A stretch of DNA of 64,000 nt from Actinomadura craniellae (GTDB lineage: Bacteria > Actinomycetota > Actinomycetes > Streptosporangiales > Streptosporangiaceae): assembly GCF_003289645.1 (NCBI RefSeq), contig NZ_QLYX01000002.1:620001-684000 (forward strand), given 5' to 3'. Positions 27,327 to 35,301 of this stretch are shown one piece after another. The notes beneath the pieces were generated by a model, which saw only the letters and a program-made list of their open reading frames with translations, was not told the DNA's origin and searched no databases. Position numbers and translations under genes: made by a program. The stretch's first letter is position 1; the number at the start of each line of letters is the position of its first letter.

Positions 27327-28094
27327 TCAGTCGAGCGGCCCGCCGGCCACGTAGATCACTTGGCCGGAGACGAACCCCGCTCCCTCGCTGACCAGGAACG
27401 AGATGGTGTGGGCGATGTCCTCGGGGGCGCCCACCCGGCGCACCGGGATGTTCGCCGCGGCGCCCTTCTTGAAGTCCTCGAAGTCGACGCCGACCCGGGC
27501 TGCGGTCGCGGCGGTCATGTCGGTGGCGATGAAGCCCGGGGCCACCGCGTTGGCGGTGATGCCGAACTTGCCCAATTCCTTGGCCAGGGTCTTGGTGAAG
27601 CCTTGCAGGCCCGCCTTGGCCGCCGAGTAGTTGGCCTGCCCGCGGTTGCCCAGCGCGGACGAGGACGACAGGTTCACGATCCGGCCGTACCCGGCGCTGA
27701 CCATGTGCTCCTGCGCCGCCCGGGCCATCAGGAAGGCGCCCTTGAGGTGGACGTTCATCACGGTGTCCCAGTCGGACTCCGACATCTTGAACAGCAGGTT
27801 GTCGCGGAGCACCCCGGCGTTGTTCACCAGCACGGTGGGCGGGCCCAGCTCGGTGACGGTCCGCTGCACGGCGGCCCCCACCTGGGCGGCGTCCGAGACG
27901 TCCGCGCCGACCGCGATGGCCCGGCCACCGGCGGCGGTGATCGTGTCCACCACGTCCTTGCCGGCCGACTCCTCCAGGTCGACCACGGCCACCGCGAATC
28001 CGTCCGCGGCCAGGCGTACGGCCGTCGCCGCGCCGATGCCGCGGGCGCCGCCGGTGACGATCGCCACGCGGCTCCCGGTCTGCTCAGGGTTCAT
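27327..28094 (-). CDS. fabG: FabG-type 3-oxoacyl reductase (SDR)
   Basis: NAD(P)H short-chain reductase of 255 aa. Nucleotide motif TGGARGIGAATAV near residue 15, VNNAGVLRDN, and the catalytic set: Ser in NLSSSSALG and Tyr/Lys in YSAAKAGL. FGITANAVAPGFIATDM and the ending GAGFVSGQVIYVAGG are typical of FabG and acetoacetyl-CoA reductases. ATG 28094 has AGGAGAGG upstream. Because it shares an operon with a MaoC hydratase and lacks fab neighbours, it more likely acts on CoA esters than on ACP. A TetR-like palindrome 44 nt upstream suggests repression lifted by an acyl ligand. Confidence 0.92.
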   Translation of the reverse strand: MNPEQTGSRVAIVTGGARGIGAATAVRLAADGFAVAVVDLEESAGKDVVDTITAAGGRAIAVGADVSDAAQVGAAVQRTVTELGPPTVLVNNAGVLRDNLLFKMSESDWDTVMNVHLKGAFLMARAAQEHMVSAGYGRIVNLSSSSALGNRGQANYSAAKAGLQGFTKTLAKELGKFGITANAVAPGFIATDMTAATAARVGVDFEDFKKGAAANIPVRRVGAPEDIAHTISFLVSEGAGFVSGQVIYVAGGPLD

Positions 28095-28137
28095 ATCGCC
28101 TCTCCTGTTTTCGGTTGTCCGGAGCCTGAGGCAGTGA

Positions 28138-28159
28138 CCATACCAACCAGTCGGTATGG
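28138..28159. promoter_or_regulatory. TetR-family-like operator palindrome
   Basis: CCATACCAACCAGTCGGTATGG is an inverted repeat with 18 of 22 positions symmetric, of the ATACC-N-ACC/GGT-N-GGTAT type bound by TetR-family regulators of acyl-CoA and fatty-acid genes. It sits between fabG-maoC (minus) and the GNAT gene (plus). No TetR gene is in the window. Confidence 0.6.
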
Positions 28160-28207
28160 CAACCAGGCCGGGGTCCGGCCGCCGGATCGACCACGCCAAG
28201 AGACTGC

Positions 28208-28213
28208 CATGCT
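28208..28213 (+). promoter_or_regulatory. -10-like CATGCT before GNAT gene
   Basis: CATGCT ends 6 nt before ATG 28220; leaderless spacing, weak box. Confidence 0.3.
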
Positions 28214-28219
28214 GGATTC

Positions 28220-28657
28220 ATGGATCGGCACACCGAGGTCCTGCGCGTCTCCGCCCCGGCGGAGCGCGCGCAGGCATACGACGTCCGGACGCGCGTCTTC
28301 GTCCACGAGCAGGGCGTCCCAACGGAACTGGAACTGGACGAACTCGACGAGAAGGCCGACCACTTCCTGGCCCGCCTGGACGACCGGCCGGTGGGCGCCG
28401 GCCGGATGATCGTGCGCGACGGGGCGACAGGCGTGCTGGGCCGGCTGGCCGTGCTGGCCGAGGCCCGCGGCACCGGGCTCGGCGTGGCGCTGGTCCGGGC
28501 GATCGAGGACCGGGCCCGCGAACTCGGCCTCACCGCGATCGAACTGCACGCCCAGACGCACGCGACCGGCTTCTACGAGCGCCTCGGCTACACCTCCTAC
28601 GGCCCCGAGGAGCTGGACGCCGGTATCCCCCATATCTGGATGCGCCGCGCCCTGTAG
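28220..28657 (+). CDS. GNAT family N-acetyltransferase (ElaA-like)
   Basis: A 145-aa acetyl-CoA dependent acyltransferase. Start YDVRTRVFVHEQGVPTELELDELDEKADHFLA is like the ElaA/YjdJ group; the acetyl-CoA loop is LAVLAEARGTGLGVALVRAIEDRA (the R/Q-x-x-G-x-G/A signature), and ATGFYERLGYTSYG is the C-terminal motif with Tyr. The acceptor is unknown. Divergent from fabG-maoC, sharing a 125-bp gap with the palindrome, so both could be under the same regulator. Confidence 0.88.
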   Translation: MDRHTEVLRVSAPAERAQAYDVRTRVFVHEQGVPTELELDELDEKADHFLARLDDRPVGAGRMIVRDGATGVLGRLAVLAEARGTGLGVALVRAIEDRARELGLTAIELHAQTHATGFYERLGYTSYGPEELDAGIPHIWMRRAL

Positions 28658-28723
28658 ACCCCAGACCGTCTCGACAGGCGAGACATGCCGTCCGCCCAGT
28701 GGCGCCGGTCTCCCTCCGTCACC

Positions 28724-28729
28724 TACGGT
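28724..28729 (+). promoter_or_regulatory. -10 box TACGGT before small upstream ORF
   Basis: TACGGT is followed by 7 nt and ATG 28737. It is a leaderless layout and the likely promoter of the chorismate mutase transcript. Confidence 0.45.
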
Positions 28730-28736
28730 TACGCCC

Positions 28737-28793
28737 ATGAGACGTCGTCGCACCCATGGCTTTATGCCGCCGGCTCCGGTCGGCGCGAGCTGA
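28737..28793 (+). CDS. Possible 18-aa leader peptide upstream of chorismate mutase
   Basis: ATG 28737 opens an 18-codon ORF starting MRRRRTHGF and ending PVGAS, at leaderless distance from TACGGT. It lies 120 nt before the chorismate mutase start. Four Arg codons in a row at the start and one Phe codon are seen; no Trp or Tyr. It could be a regulatory leader peptide or a chance ORF. It is too short to judge by composition. Confidence 0.3.
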   Translation: MRRRRTHGFMPPAPVGAS

Positions 28794-28913
28794 CGCGACG
28801 ACCCCGGAGCCGGCCGAGGCGGAGCCGCCCCCAGGGCGCCCGCCCACTGTTCACACAGGACGCGGCCGGCGTCCGGCCCCGGGCCACCGGCCGCCGCGAG
28901 GAAGGGAATTCCG

Positions 28914-29228
28914 GTGCCCGATCAGGCGGACGCGCTACCCCATCCCGAGGACATCACCACGCTGACCTCGGCCCGGGCGGCCATCGACGAGATCGACGCG
29001 GCGCTCGCCACCCTGCTGGAACGGCGGGCCGCGCTCGCCGAGGCGGTGCAGCGGCTCAAGCCGGTGCGCGGCTTCGCCGGACGCGACCCCGAGCGGGAAC
29101 GCCAGATCGCGGAGGGCATGGCGGCCCAGGCGCCCGCGCTGGGCGCCGAACGGCTGGCCCGGATCATGAACGTGGTCATCGAGGCCGGGCTCGAACTGGC
29201 CGAGGAACGGATCAGGGCCCGGTCCTGA
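28914..29228 (+). CDS. Chorismate mutase, AroQ class
   Basis: Turns chorismate into prephenate for Phe and Tyr synthesis. The 104-aa all-helical protein has the AroQ fold: ARAAIDEIDAALATLLERRAALAEAVQRLK with the Arg and Lys active-site residues, then GFAGRDPERERQIAEGMAAQAP, and the closing helix with ARIMNVVIEAGLELAEE. The GTG at 28914 has GAGGAAGG about 10 nt upstream. It is a single-domain enzyme with no dehydratase part or signal peptide, so cytoplasmic; it may pair with DAHP synthase as in mycobacteria. Convergent with rluD-like gene, 10 nt apart. Confidence 0.9.
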   Translation: MPDQADALPHPEDITTLTSARAAIDEIDAALATLLERRAALAEAVQRLKPVRGFAGRDPERERQIAEGMAAQAPALGAERLARIMNVVIEAGLELAEERIRARS

Positions 29229-29238
29229 CCGGCGGAGG

Positions 29239-30168
29239 TCAGGACTCGGCGCGGACCACGTCGAGGGCGTGCGCCAGGTCGTCGGGGTAGGGGCTCTCGA
29301 ACTCCACGCGCCCGCCGTGGGTCGGGTGCTCGAAGGCGAGCAGGACGGCGTGCAGCCACTGCCGGCCCAGCCCCAGCCGGGCGGCCAGCGTCGGGTCGGC
29401 ACCGTAGAGCATGTCGCCCACACAGGGGTGGCGGATCGCCGACATGTGCACCCGGATCTGGTGGGTGCGCCCGGTCTCCAGGTCGATGTCGAGCAGGCTG
29501 GCCGCGCGGAATGCCTCGATGGTGTCGTAGTGCGTCACCGACGGCCGGCCGCCGGCGACCACGGCGAACCGGCCGTTGCCCGAGGGGTGCCGGTCGATCG
29601 GCGCGTCCACGGTGCCCCGGAACGGGTCGGGATGTCCCTGCACCAGCGCGTGGTAGCGCTTGTCGACCCGGCGCTCCTTGAAGGCCCGCTTCAGCGCCGA
29701 GTACGCGACCTCGCTCTTGGCGACGGCCATCGTCCCGGTGGTGTTGGCGTCCAGCCGGTGCACGATGCCCTGCCGCTCGGCGGCGCCGCTGGTCGCCACG
29801 GTGTGTCCGGCGCCGAGCAGCCCGCCGAGCACCGTCGGGCCGGTCCAGCCGGTGGTGGGGTGGGCCGCCACACCGATCGGCTTGTTCACCACCACGATGT
29901 CGTCGTCCTCGTACAGCACGCTCATCCCCGGGACCGGCTCGGCCACCGGGGTGGGGGCGCCGGGCGGGGGCGGCAGCGTCACCTCCAGCCAGCCGCCGGC
30001 GTGCAGCCGGTCGGACTTGCTCACCGGACCGCCGTCGAGCAGGACGTCACCGGCGGCGATCACCTCTGCGGCGCGGGTGCGGGACAGCCCGAACAGCCGG
30101 GCCAGCGCGGCGTCCGCGCGCTCTCCCTCAAGCCCGTCCGGGACGGGTAGGGCACGTACGTCGGCCAT
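29239..30168 (-). CDS. RluA-family 23S rRNA pseudouridine synthase (RluD-like)
   Basis: Makes pseudouridine in large-subunit rRNA. The 309-aa protein has an N-terminal S4 domain ([29 protein letters not shown], residues about 15-75) and the catalytic domain with [12 protein letters not shown] and the catalytic Asp in [10 protein letters not shown], then KRYHALVQG and [15 protein letters not shown]. It follows lspA with a 5-nt gap, the classic lspA-rluD pair at the end of the dcw region. Site choice (1911/1915/1917) is assumed from RluD and not shown. Confidence 0.94.
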   Translation of the reverse strand: MADVRALPVPDGLEGERADAALARLFGLSRTRAAEVIAAGDVLLDGGPVSKSDRLHAGGWLEVTLPPPPGAPTPVAEPVPGMSVLYEDDDIVVVNKPIGVAAHPTTGWTGPTVLGGLLGAGHTVATSGAAERQGIVHRLDANTTGTMAVAKSEVAYSALKRAFKERRVDKRYHALVQGHPDPFRGTVDAPIDRHPSGNGRFAVVAGGRPSVTHYDTIEAFRAASLLDIDLETGRTHQIRVHMSAIRHPCVGDMLYGADPTLAARLGLGRQWLHAVLLAFEHPTHGGRVEFESPYPDDLAHALDVVRAES

Positions 30169-30173
30169 CGCGA

Positions 30174-30884
30174 TCAGGCCTTCTCCTCCGGCCGGGTGGA
30201 CGGCCCCGGGCCCTGCTCGGGGGACGCGGAGCCCGCGCCGTCCGACCGACCCGGCCCGCCCGCCGGGTCCGTGACTTCCCCAGGCTCCTCGGCCGTCCTG
30301 GCCTCCCTGGCCTCCCCGGTCTCCGCGGCGTCGTCGCCGGGGATCCGGGTGCCGTCGAGTTGCAGGCCGCGGGCGGCCAGCAGGACGGCGAGCACCCCGC
30401 CGACCACGATCGCCGAGTCGGCCAGGTTGAACACCGGCCAGTTCGGCAGCTCGATCCAGTCGACGACGTGGCCCTTCAACGGGGCCGGATGCCGGAGCAT
30501 CCGGTCGGACAGGTTGCCCAGCGCGCCGCCCAGCAGCAGTCCCAGGGCGATCGCCCAGGGGACGCTGCGCAGCTTGCGGGCGTTGACCAGGATCGCGATG
30601 ACCACCCCGGTCGCGATCAGGGTGAAGACGATGGTCAGCCCCGTGCCGATCGAGAAGGCCGCCCCGCTGTTGCGGGTGACGCGCAGCGTCAGCAGCCCGC
30701 CCAGCAGCTCGATCGGATCACGGTTCTCCAGCCGGGCGACCACCACGAGCTTGGTGATCGCGTCCAGCGCCAGGGCGACGGCGGCGACCGCCATGCACAC
30801 GCCGATCCGGCGCGGCTTCGAGGCGGCACGGACTTGTGTGGCGTCGTCTCGGGGGTTCAGCGACGCTCCTCGCGTTGTTTGCAT
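30174..30884 (-). CDS. lspA: Lipoprotein signal peptidase II
   Basis: Membrane aspartyl protease that cuts lipoprotein signals, needed by the lipoproteins elsewhere in the window. Four transmembrane segments (about residues 27-45, 66-84, 95-115 and 137-160) carry [20 protein letters not shown] with the first catalytic Asp, and FNLADSAI with the second. A polar acidic tail of about 70 residues follows, longer than in E. coli. I use ATG 30884, which overlaps dksA by 28 nt. A CTG at 30860 placed 5 nt after GAGGAG is an alternative start; further upstream frame is not used. Confidence 0.93.
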   Translation of the reverse strand: MQTTRGASLNPRDDATQVRAASKPRRIGVCMAVAAVALALDAITKLVVVARLENRDPIELLGGLLTLRVTRNSGAAFSIGTGLTIVFTLIATGVVIAILVNARKLRSVPWAIALGLLLGGALGNLSDRMLRHPAPLKGHVVDWIELPNWPVFNLADSAIVVGGVLAVLLAARGLQLDGTRIPGDDAAETGEAREARTAEEPGEVTDPAGGPGRSDGAGSASPEQGPGPSTRPEEKA

Positions 30885-31354
30885 GTCACGCATAGGGTCG
30901 CACGAGGAAAGGCCTGCAGGCGCGCCTTGCCGATGGGAAGGCTGCACGACTCGCAGGTCCCGTACGTCCCGGCGTCCATGCGGGCGATGGCCCGCTCGTT
31001 CTGGGCCCGCAGGTCACGGGCGTTGTGGGCGAGCGCCATCTCGTGCTCGCGCTCGTAGGTCTTGGCTCCCGCGTCGGCCTGGTCGTCGCCGGCCCCGTCG
31101 TTGGCGTCGCCCTCGGCGATCTGCGATTCGGCGGCGGCGATCTCGGCGGTGAACCCGGCCAGCTCGGTCTCGAGGCGGGAGCGGACCTCCGTGAGCTCGA
31201 CGTCGCTCCAGCGCTCTTCGCCCACCCGGACGGGCAACTGCCCGGCGGCCGCCTGGGCGCGTTCGGCCGTGCCCGTGGCCGCCTTGCCCTGCTCCGCGCC
31301 GGTCATGCCGGCCCCCCTCGCGCTGATCTTGTCGACAGGCAGTGCGGGAAGCAT
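30857..31354 (-). CDS. TraR/DksA family zinc-finger regulator
   Basis: A 165-aa RNA polymerase secondary-channel-type factor. An N-terminal coiled coil (about residues 50-115, EVRSRLETELAGFTAEIAAAE onward) is followed by the C4 zinc finger [25 protein letters not shown]. In the family it tunes transcription with ppGpp, though actinobacterial members differ in the coiled-coil tip and may not answer ppGpp the same way. ATG 31354 has AAGGAGA 5 nt upstream; a longer frame to 31405 and an inner ATG at 31306 are less likely. Its end is coupled to lspA. It stands next to ileS in many actinomycetes. Confidence 0.92.
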   Translation of the reverse strand: MLPALPVDKISARGAGMTGAEQGKAATGTAERAQAAAGQLPVRVGEERWSDVELTEVRSRLETELAGFTAEIAAAESQIAEGDANDGAGDDQADAGAKTYEREHEMALAHNARDLRAQNERAIARMDAGTYGTCESCSLPIGKARLQAFPRATLCVTCKQREERR

Positions 31355-31423
31355 AGGTCTCCTTAGAGATGTCGGCAAATGACCTGGGTTGACTACAGGC
31401 CGCATATGCCCAAGAGCGGGTAG

Positions 31424-31708
31424 TCAGGAACCCCGCAGCCCCGCGATCCGTGTAGTGATGTAGGTCACATCACCGTCGATCTCCACTACCTTGTCGCGGC
31501 TGGTGGCGCCCGTGACCAGGCGGACATCGCGCCGCCGCACGCCCACCGCGTCGGCCACCGCGCGCAGCGCCGCCTCCGTCGCCCGCCCCTCCACCGCCCG
31601 CGCCGGAACCCGGACGACCAGCGCCCCGCCATGCGTCCCGCCCACCGCGACCCGGGCCGCGCCGGGGCGCACCCTGATCGCCACCCGGACCCCCGTCCCG
31701 TCCCCCAT
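31424..31708 (-). CDS. DUF167 (YggU) protein
   Basis: A 94-aa small alpha-beta protein. The DUF167 pattern is seen: VRVAIRVRPGAARVAVGG at the start, VVRVPARAVEGRATEAALRAVADAVGVRRRDVRLVTGATSRDK in the middle, where the G-x-A-N/T-x-A-L helix and the GATSRDK loop are family marks. Its function is unknown; the family is often near division and recombination genes. ATG 31708 has GGAGGC upstream. It is divergent from ileS, with the T-box leader occupying the 324-bp gap on the other strand. Confidence 0.9.
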   Translation of the reverse strand: MGDGTGVRVAIRVRPGAARVAVGGTHGGALVVRVPARAVEGRATEAALRAVADAVGVRRRDVRLVTGATSRDKVVEIDGDVTYITTRIAGLRGS

Positions 31709-31844
31709 GCCGCCTCCCCTCCGGATAACGGGAAGAGTTTCCCCGCCAGGTGCGTTATCGTCGCAGTCATCGGCACGGCCTTGATGAGGACACCTGCCGC
31801 CGAAACGCAGCCATGAGCGACCCGGGGACGGTGCGAGCCCGGGG

Positions 31845-32026
31845 GCGGGCCCGGCGGTCTGATCACCTCGGAGCCGCCGGAAGAACCGTCCGCACGGACC
31901 CAGTAGACCCGGCCGCCGAGACCCGAACGAAGCGGGCCGCCCCACGGGCGCGGCCAAGGAGGGTGGTACCGCGGGGCCCCGGGCCTCGTCCCTCCGGTCC
32001 ACGTCAACGTGTCGATCCGGAGGTCC
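31845..32026 (+). promoter_or_regulatory. T-box riboswitch (translational, ultrashort Stem I) of ileS
   Basis: tRNA-Ile sensor in the ileS leader, occupying most of the 324-bp gap. Stem I arms 31851-31857 and 31874-31880 enclose a 16-nt loop with the specifier ATC (31862-31864, an Ile codon). A second hairpin (31888-31892 with 31895-31899) and AGTAGACCC follow, then the T-box core GGGTGGTACCGCG (31961-31973) that pairs with the free tRNA 3' end. CCTCCGG (31991-31997) is exactly complementary to CCGGAGG (32017-32023), which contains the ileS Shine-Dalgarno. Uncharged tRNA should free that site, so control acts on translation rather than termination, as known for actinobacterial ileS. Confidence 0.92.
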
Positions 32027-32032
32027 GCCGCC

Positions 32033-35000
32033 GTGACGAAACAGTTCCGGCCCCTGCCCGCGCAGGTCGATCTGCCCGCCCTGGAGCGGGAGATGCTGCG
32101 CCGCTGGCAGGACGGCAAGGTCTTCGAACGCTCCCTGGAGCGCACCGCGGCGGGACCCCGCTGGGTGTTCTACGAGGGGCCGCCCACCGCCAACGGGATG
32201 CCCGGCGTGCACCACGTCGAGGCCCGCGTCTTCAAGGACGTCTTCCCGCGTTTCAAGACCATGAAGGGTTTCCACGTCCCCCGCAAGGCCGGCTGGGACT
32301 GCCACGGCCTGCCCGTCGAGGTGGCGGTGGAGAAGGAGCTCGGCCTCTCCGGCAAGCGGGACATCGAGGCCTACGGCGTCGCCGAGTTCAACGCCCGCTG
32401 CCGCGAGTCGGTGCAGCGGCACGTCGACGCCTTCGAGGACATGACCGAGCGGATGGGCTACTGGGTCGACATGTCCCAGGCCTACTGGACCATGAACGCC
32501 GACTACGTCGAGGCGGTGTGGTGGTCGCTCAAGGTCATCTTCGACAAGGGCCTGCTGGTCCGCGACCACCGCATCAGCCCGTACTGCCCGCGCTGCGGCA
32601 CCCCGCTGTCGGACCACGAGCTGGGCCAGCCCGGCGGGTACGAGACGGTCGTCGACCCCTCGGTGACCGTGCGGTTCCCGGTCGTCTCCGGGGCGCTGGC
32701 CGGGCAGGCCGACCTGCTGGTGTGGACCACCACCCCCTGGACGCTGGTCTCCAACACCGCCGTGGCCGTCCACCCCGAGGTGACGTACGTGGTGGCCGAG
32801 GGCCCCGGCGGGCGGGTCGTGGTCGCCGAGCCGCTGTTCGACAAGGTCCTCGGCGAGGGCTGGCAGGTCACCCGGCGGCTGCCCGGTACGGACCTGGTCG
32901 GCGCCGCCTACCGGCGGCCGTTCGACCTCGTCGAGATCCCTGACGCGCACCGGGTGATCGGCGCCGACTTCGTGACCACCGAGGACGGCACCGGCCTGGT
33001 GCACATGGCGCCCGCGTTCGGTGCCGACGACTTCGCCGCCTGCCGGGCCAACGGGCTGCCGGTGGTGAACCCGATCCGCCCGGACGGCCGGTTCGAGCAG
33101 GCGGTCCCGCTGGTCGGCGGGATGTTCTTCAAGGAGGCCGACCGCGTCCTGGTCGACGACCTGGAGGCCCGCGGGGTGCTGTTCCGGGCCGAGTCCTACG
33201 AGCACAGCTACCCGCACTGCTGGCGCTGCCACACGCCGCTGCTCTACTACGCGCTGCCCGCCTGGTACATCAAGACGACGCAGATCAAGGACCGGCTGCT
33301 GGCGGAGAACGCCCGCACCCACTGGTTTCCCGAGACCGTCAGGGACGGCCGGTACGGCGAGTGGCTGCGCAACAACGTCGACTGGTCGCTGTCGCGCAGC
33401 CGCTACTGGGGCACCCCGCTGCCGCTGTGGGTGTGCGACGACGACCACGTGACGTGCGTGGGCTCGCTGGCCGAGCTCGGCGCGCTGGCCGGTGCCGACC
33501 TGTCGGCGCTGGACCCGCACCGCCCGTACGTCGACGACGTGACCTTCGGCTGCCCCGAGTGCGGCGGCGAGGCCCGCCGGGTCCCGGACGTGATCGACGC
33601 CTGGTACGACTCGGGCTCGATGCCGTTCGCTCAGTGGGGCGCGCCGCACCGCAACAAGGACGTCTTCGACGCCTCCTACCCCGCCCAGTACATCTGCGAG
33701 GCGCAGGACCAGACCCGCGGCTGGTTCTACTCGCTGATGGCGGTCGGGACGCTGGTGTTCGACCGGTCCTCCTACGAGAACGTGCTCTGCCTGGGGCTGA
33801 TCCTCGCCGAGGACGGCCGCAAGATGAGCAAGCACCTGGGCAACGTCCTCGAACCGATCCCGCTGATGGACCGGCACGGCGCCGACGCGCTGCGCTGGTA
33901 CATGCTGGCCAGCGGGCTGCCCTGGGCCGCCCGGCGGGTCGGCCACGCGGCGCTGGAGGAGATCGTCCGCAAGGTGCTCCTCACCTACTGGAACACCGCC
34001 TCGTTCTTCGTGCTGTACGCCAACGCCGCCGCGGCCGGCGGCGGCCGGGCCTGGACGCCTGACCGCGCCGCCGCGGCGCCCGCACCGGCCGACCGGCCGA
34101 TGCTCGACCGGTGGGCGCTGGCCGAGTTGCACCGCACGGTCGCCGAGGTCGACGCCGCGATGGAGGAGTTCGACACCTCCCGGGCGGGCCGGCGGCTCGC
34201 CGAGTTCGTCGACGACCTGTCCAACTGGTACGTCCGCCGGTCCCGGCGGCGGTTCTGGGAGGGCCCGGAGAGCCCGGAGGGCGCCGCGGCGTTCGCCACG
34301 CTCTACGAGTGCCTGGAGACGGTGACCCGGCTGATGGCGCCACTGGTGCCCTTCGTCACCGACTACGTGTGGGACGTGCTGCGGCCCGAGGACGGGCCCG
34401 ACTCGGTGCACCTGACCGAGTGGCCGGCCGTCCGGGAGGAACTGCTCGACCCGGAGCTGACCGCCCAGATGGGCCTGGTCCGGCGACTGGTCGAGCTGGG
34501 CCGGGCCGCCCGCGCCTCCAGCGGTGTACGGACCCGCCAGCCGCTGGGCCGGGCCCTGGTGGGCGCGCCCGGCTGGGCCGCGCTGCCGGCCGAGCTGCGC
34601 GCCCAGATCGCCGACGAGCTCAACGTGACGCAGTTCGAGGAGCTGTCGTCGATCGGCGGCGACCTGGTCGAGTACGCGGTCAAGCCCAACTTCCGCGAGC
34701 TGGGCCGGCGGTACGCCAAGGACACTCCACAAGTGGCCAAGGCGGTCACCGCGGCCGACCCGGCCGAGCTGGTGCGGGTGCTGCGCTCGGCCGGTACGGT
34801 CACGCTGGCGGCGACCGGGATCGGCGAGGTGGCCCTGGGGCCGGACGACGTGGTGGTCACCGAGCGGCCGCGCAGCGGCTGGGCGGTCGAGAGTGCCGCG
34901 GGCGAGACCCTGGCGCTGGACCTGGAGGTCACCCCGCAGCTGCGGCGGGCCGGCCTGGTCCGCGAGGTCGTCCGGCTCGTCCAGGATGCCCGCAAGTCTT

Positions 35001-35203
35001 CGGGGCTGGAGGTCACCGACCGGATCGAGCTGTGGTGGGAGGCTGGTTCCGACGACCTCGCCGAGGCGCTGCGCACCGACGGCGACACGGTGGCGACCGA
35101 GGTTCTGGCGGTGGGTCTGCACGAGGGCCCCGCTCCCGAGGACCTGGTCCGGCACCACGATGCGGAGCTCGGCTTCACCTTCCGGCTGCGTCGCGCCGGC
35201 TGA
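32033..35203 (+). CDS. ileS: Isoleucyl-tRNA synthetase, eukaryote-like long form
   Basis: Charges tRNA-Ile and edits mischarged Val. The 1056-aa class I enzyme has the HIGH-type region GPPTANGMPGVHHVEAR (about residues 49-65), the CP1 editing domain (about 200-400, with VWTTTPWTLVSNTA), KMSKH starting at Lys597, and the C-terminal anticodon domain with no zinc finger like E. coli. Long actinobacterial IleS of this type is the clade related to eukaryotic and mupirocin-insensitive enzymes; insensitivity here is inference. GTG 32033 is chosen because GGAGG (32019-32023) lies 9 nt upstream and is part of the T-box switch; a start at 32009 would lie inside it. Confidence 0.97.
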   Translation: MTKQFRPLPAQVDLPALEREMLRRWQDGKVFERSLERTAAGPRWVFYEGPPTANGMPGVHHVEARVFKDVFPRFKTMKGFHVPRKAGWDCHGLPVEVAVEKELGLSGKRDIEAYGVAEFNARCRESVQRHVDAFEDMTERMGYWVDMSQAYWTMNADYVEAVWWSLKVIFDKGLLVRDHRISPYCPRCGTPLSDHELGQPGGYETVVDPSVTVRFPVVSGALAGQADLLVWTTTPWTLVSNTAVAVHPEVTYVVAEGPGGRVVVAEPLFDKVLGEGWQVTRRLPGTDLVGAAYRRPFDLVEIPDAHRVIGADFVTTEDGTGLVHMAPAFGADDFAACRANGLPVVNPIRPDGRFEQAVPLVGGMFFKEADRVLVDDLEARGVLFRAESYEHSYPHCWRCHTPLLYYALPAWYIKTTQIKDRLLAENARTHWFPETVRDGRYGEWLRNNVDWSLSRSRYWGTPLPLWVCDDDHVTCVGSLAELGALAGADLSALDPHRPYVDDVTFGCPECGGEARRVPDVIDAWYDSGSMPFAQWGAPHRNKDVFDASYPAQYICEAQDQTRGWFYSLMAVGTLVFDRSSYENVLCLGLILAEDGRKMSKHLGNVLEPIPLMDRHGADALRWYMLASGLPWAARRVGHAALEEIVRKVLLTYWNTASFFVLYANAAAAGGGRAWTPDRAAAAPAPADRPMLDRWALAELHRTVAEVDAAMEEFDTSRAGRRLAEFVDDLSNWYVRRSRRRFWEGPESPEGAAAFATLYECLETVTRLMAPLVPFVTDYVWDVLRPEDGPDSVHLTEWPAVREELLDPELTAQMGLVRRLVELGRAARASSGVRTRQPLGRALVGAPGWAALPAELRAQIADELNVTQFEELSSIGGDLVEYAVKPNFRELGRRYAKDTPQVAKAVTAADPAELVRVLRSAGTVTLAATGIGEVALGPDDVVVTERPRSGWAVESAAGETLALDLEVTPQLRRAGLVREVVRLVQDARKSSGLEVTDRIELWWEAGSDDLAEALRTDGDTVATEVLAVGLHEGPAPEDLVRHHDAELGFTFRLRRAG

Positions 35204-35289
35204 GGTCCACCCGGTTCCGACGGGACCGCCCGCCGTCCGGGCGGTCCCGTTCGATCCCGGGATGGGTAGTCGAGACACATCGTGTTTGG

Positions 35290-35295
35290 AATGAT
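35290..35295 (+). promoter_or_regulatory. -10-like AATGAT before DUF1707 gene
   Basis: AATGAT ends 6 nt before GTG 35302. No Shine-Dalgarno is seen. Confidence 0.35.
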
Positions 35296-35301
35296 GTACC
35301 G

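Noticed and set aside
28737-28793. Trp-operon-type attenuator leader
   Set aside because: The small ORF has no Trp codons and no following terminator hairpin with T-run was seen; kept only as a possible leader peptide.
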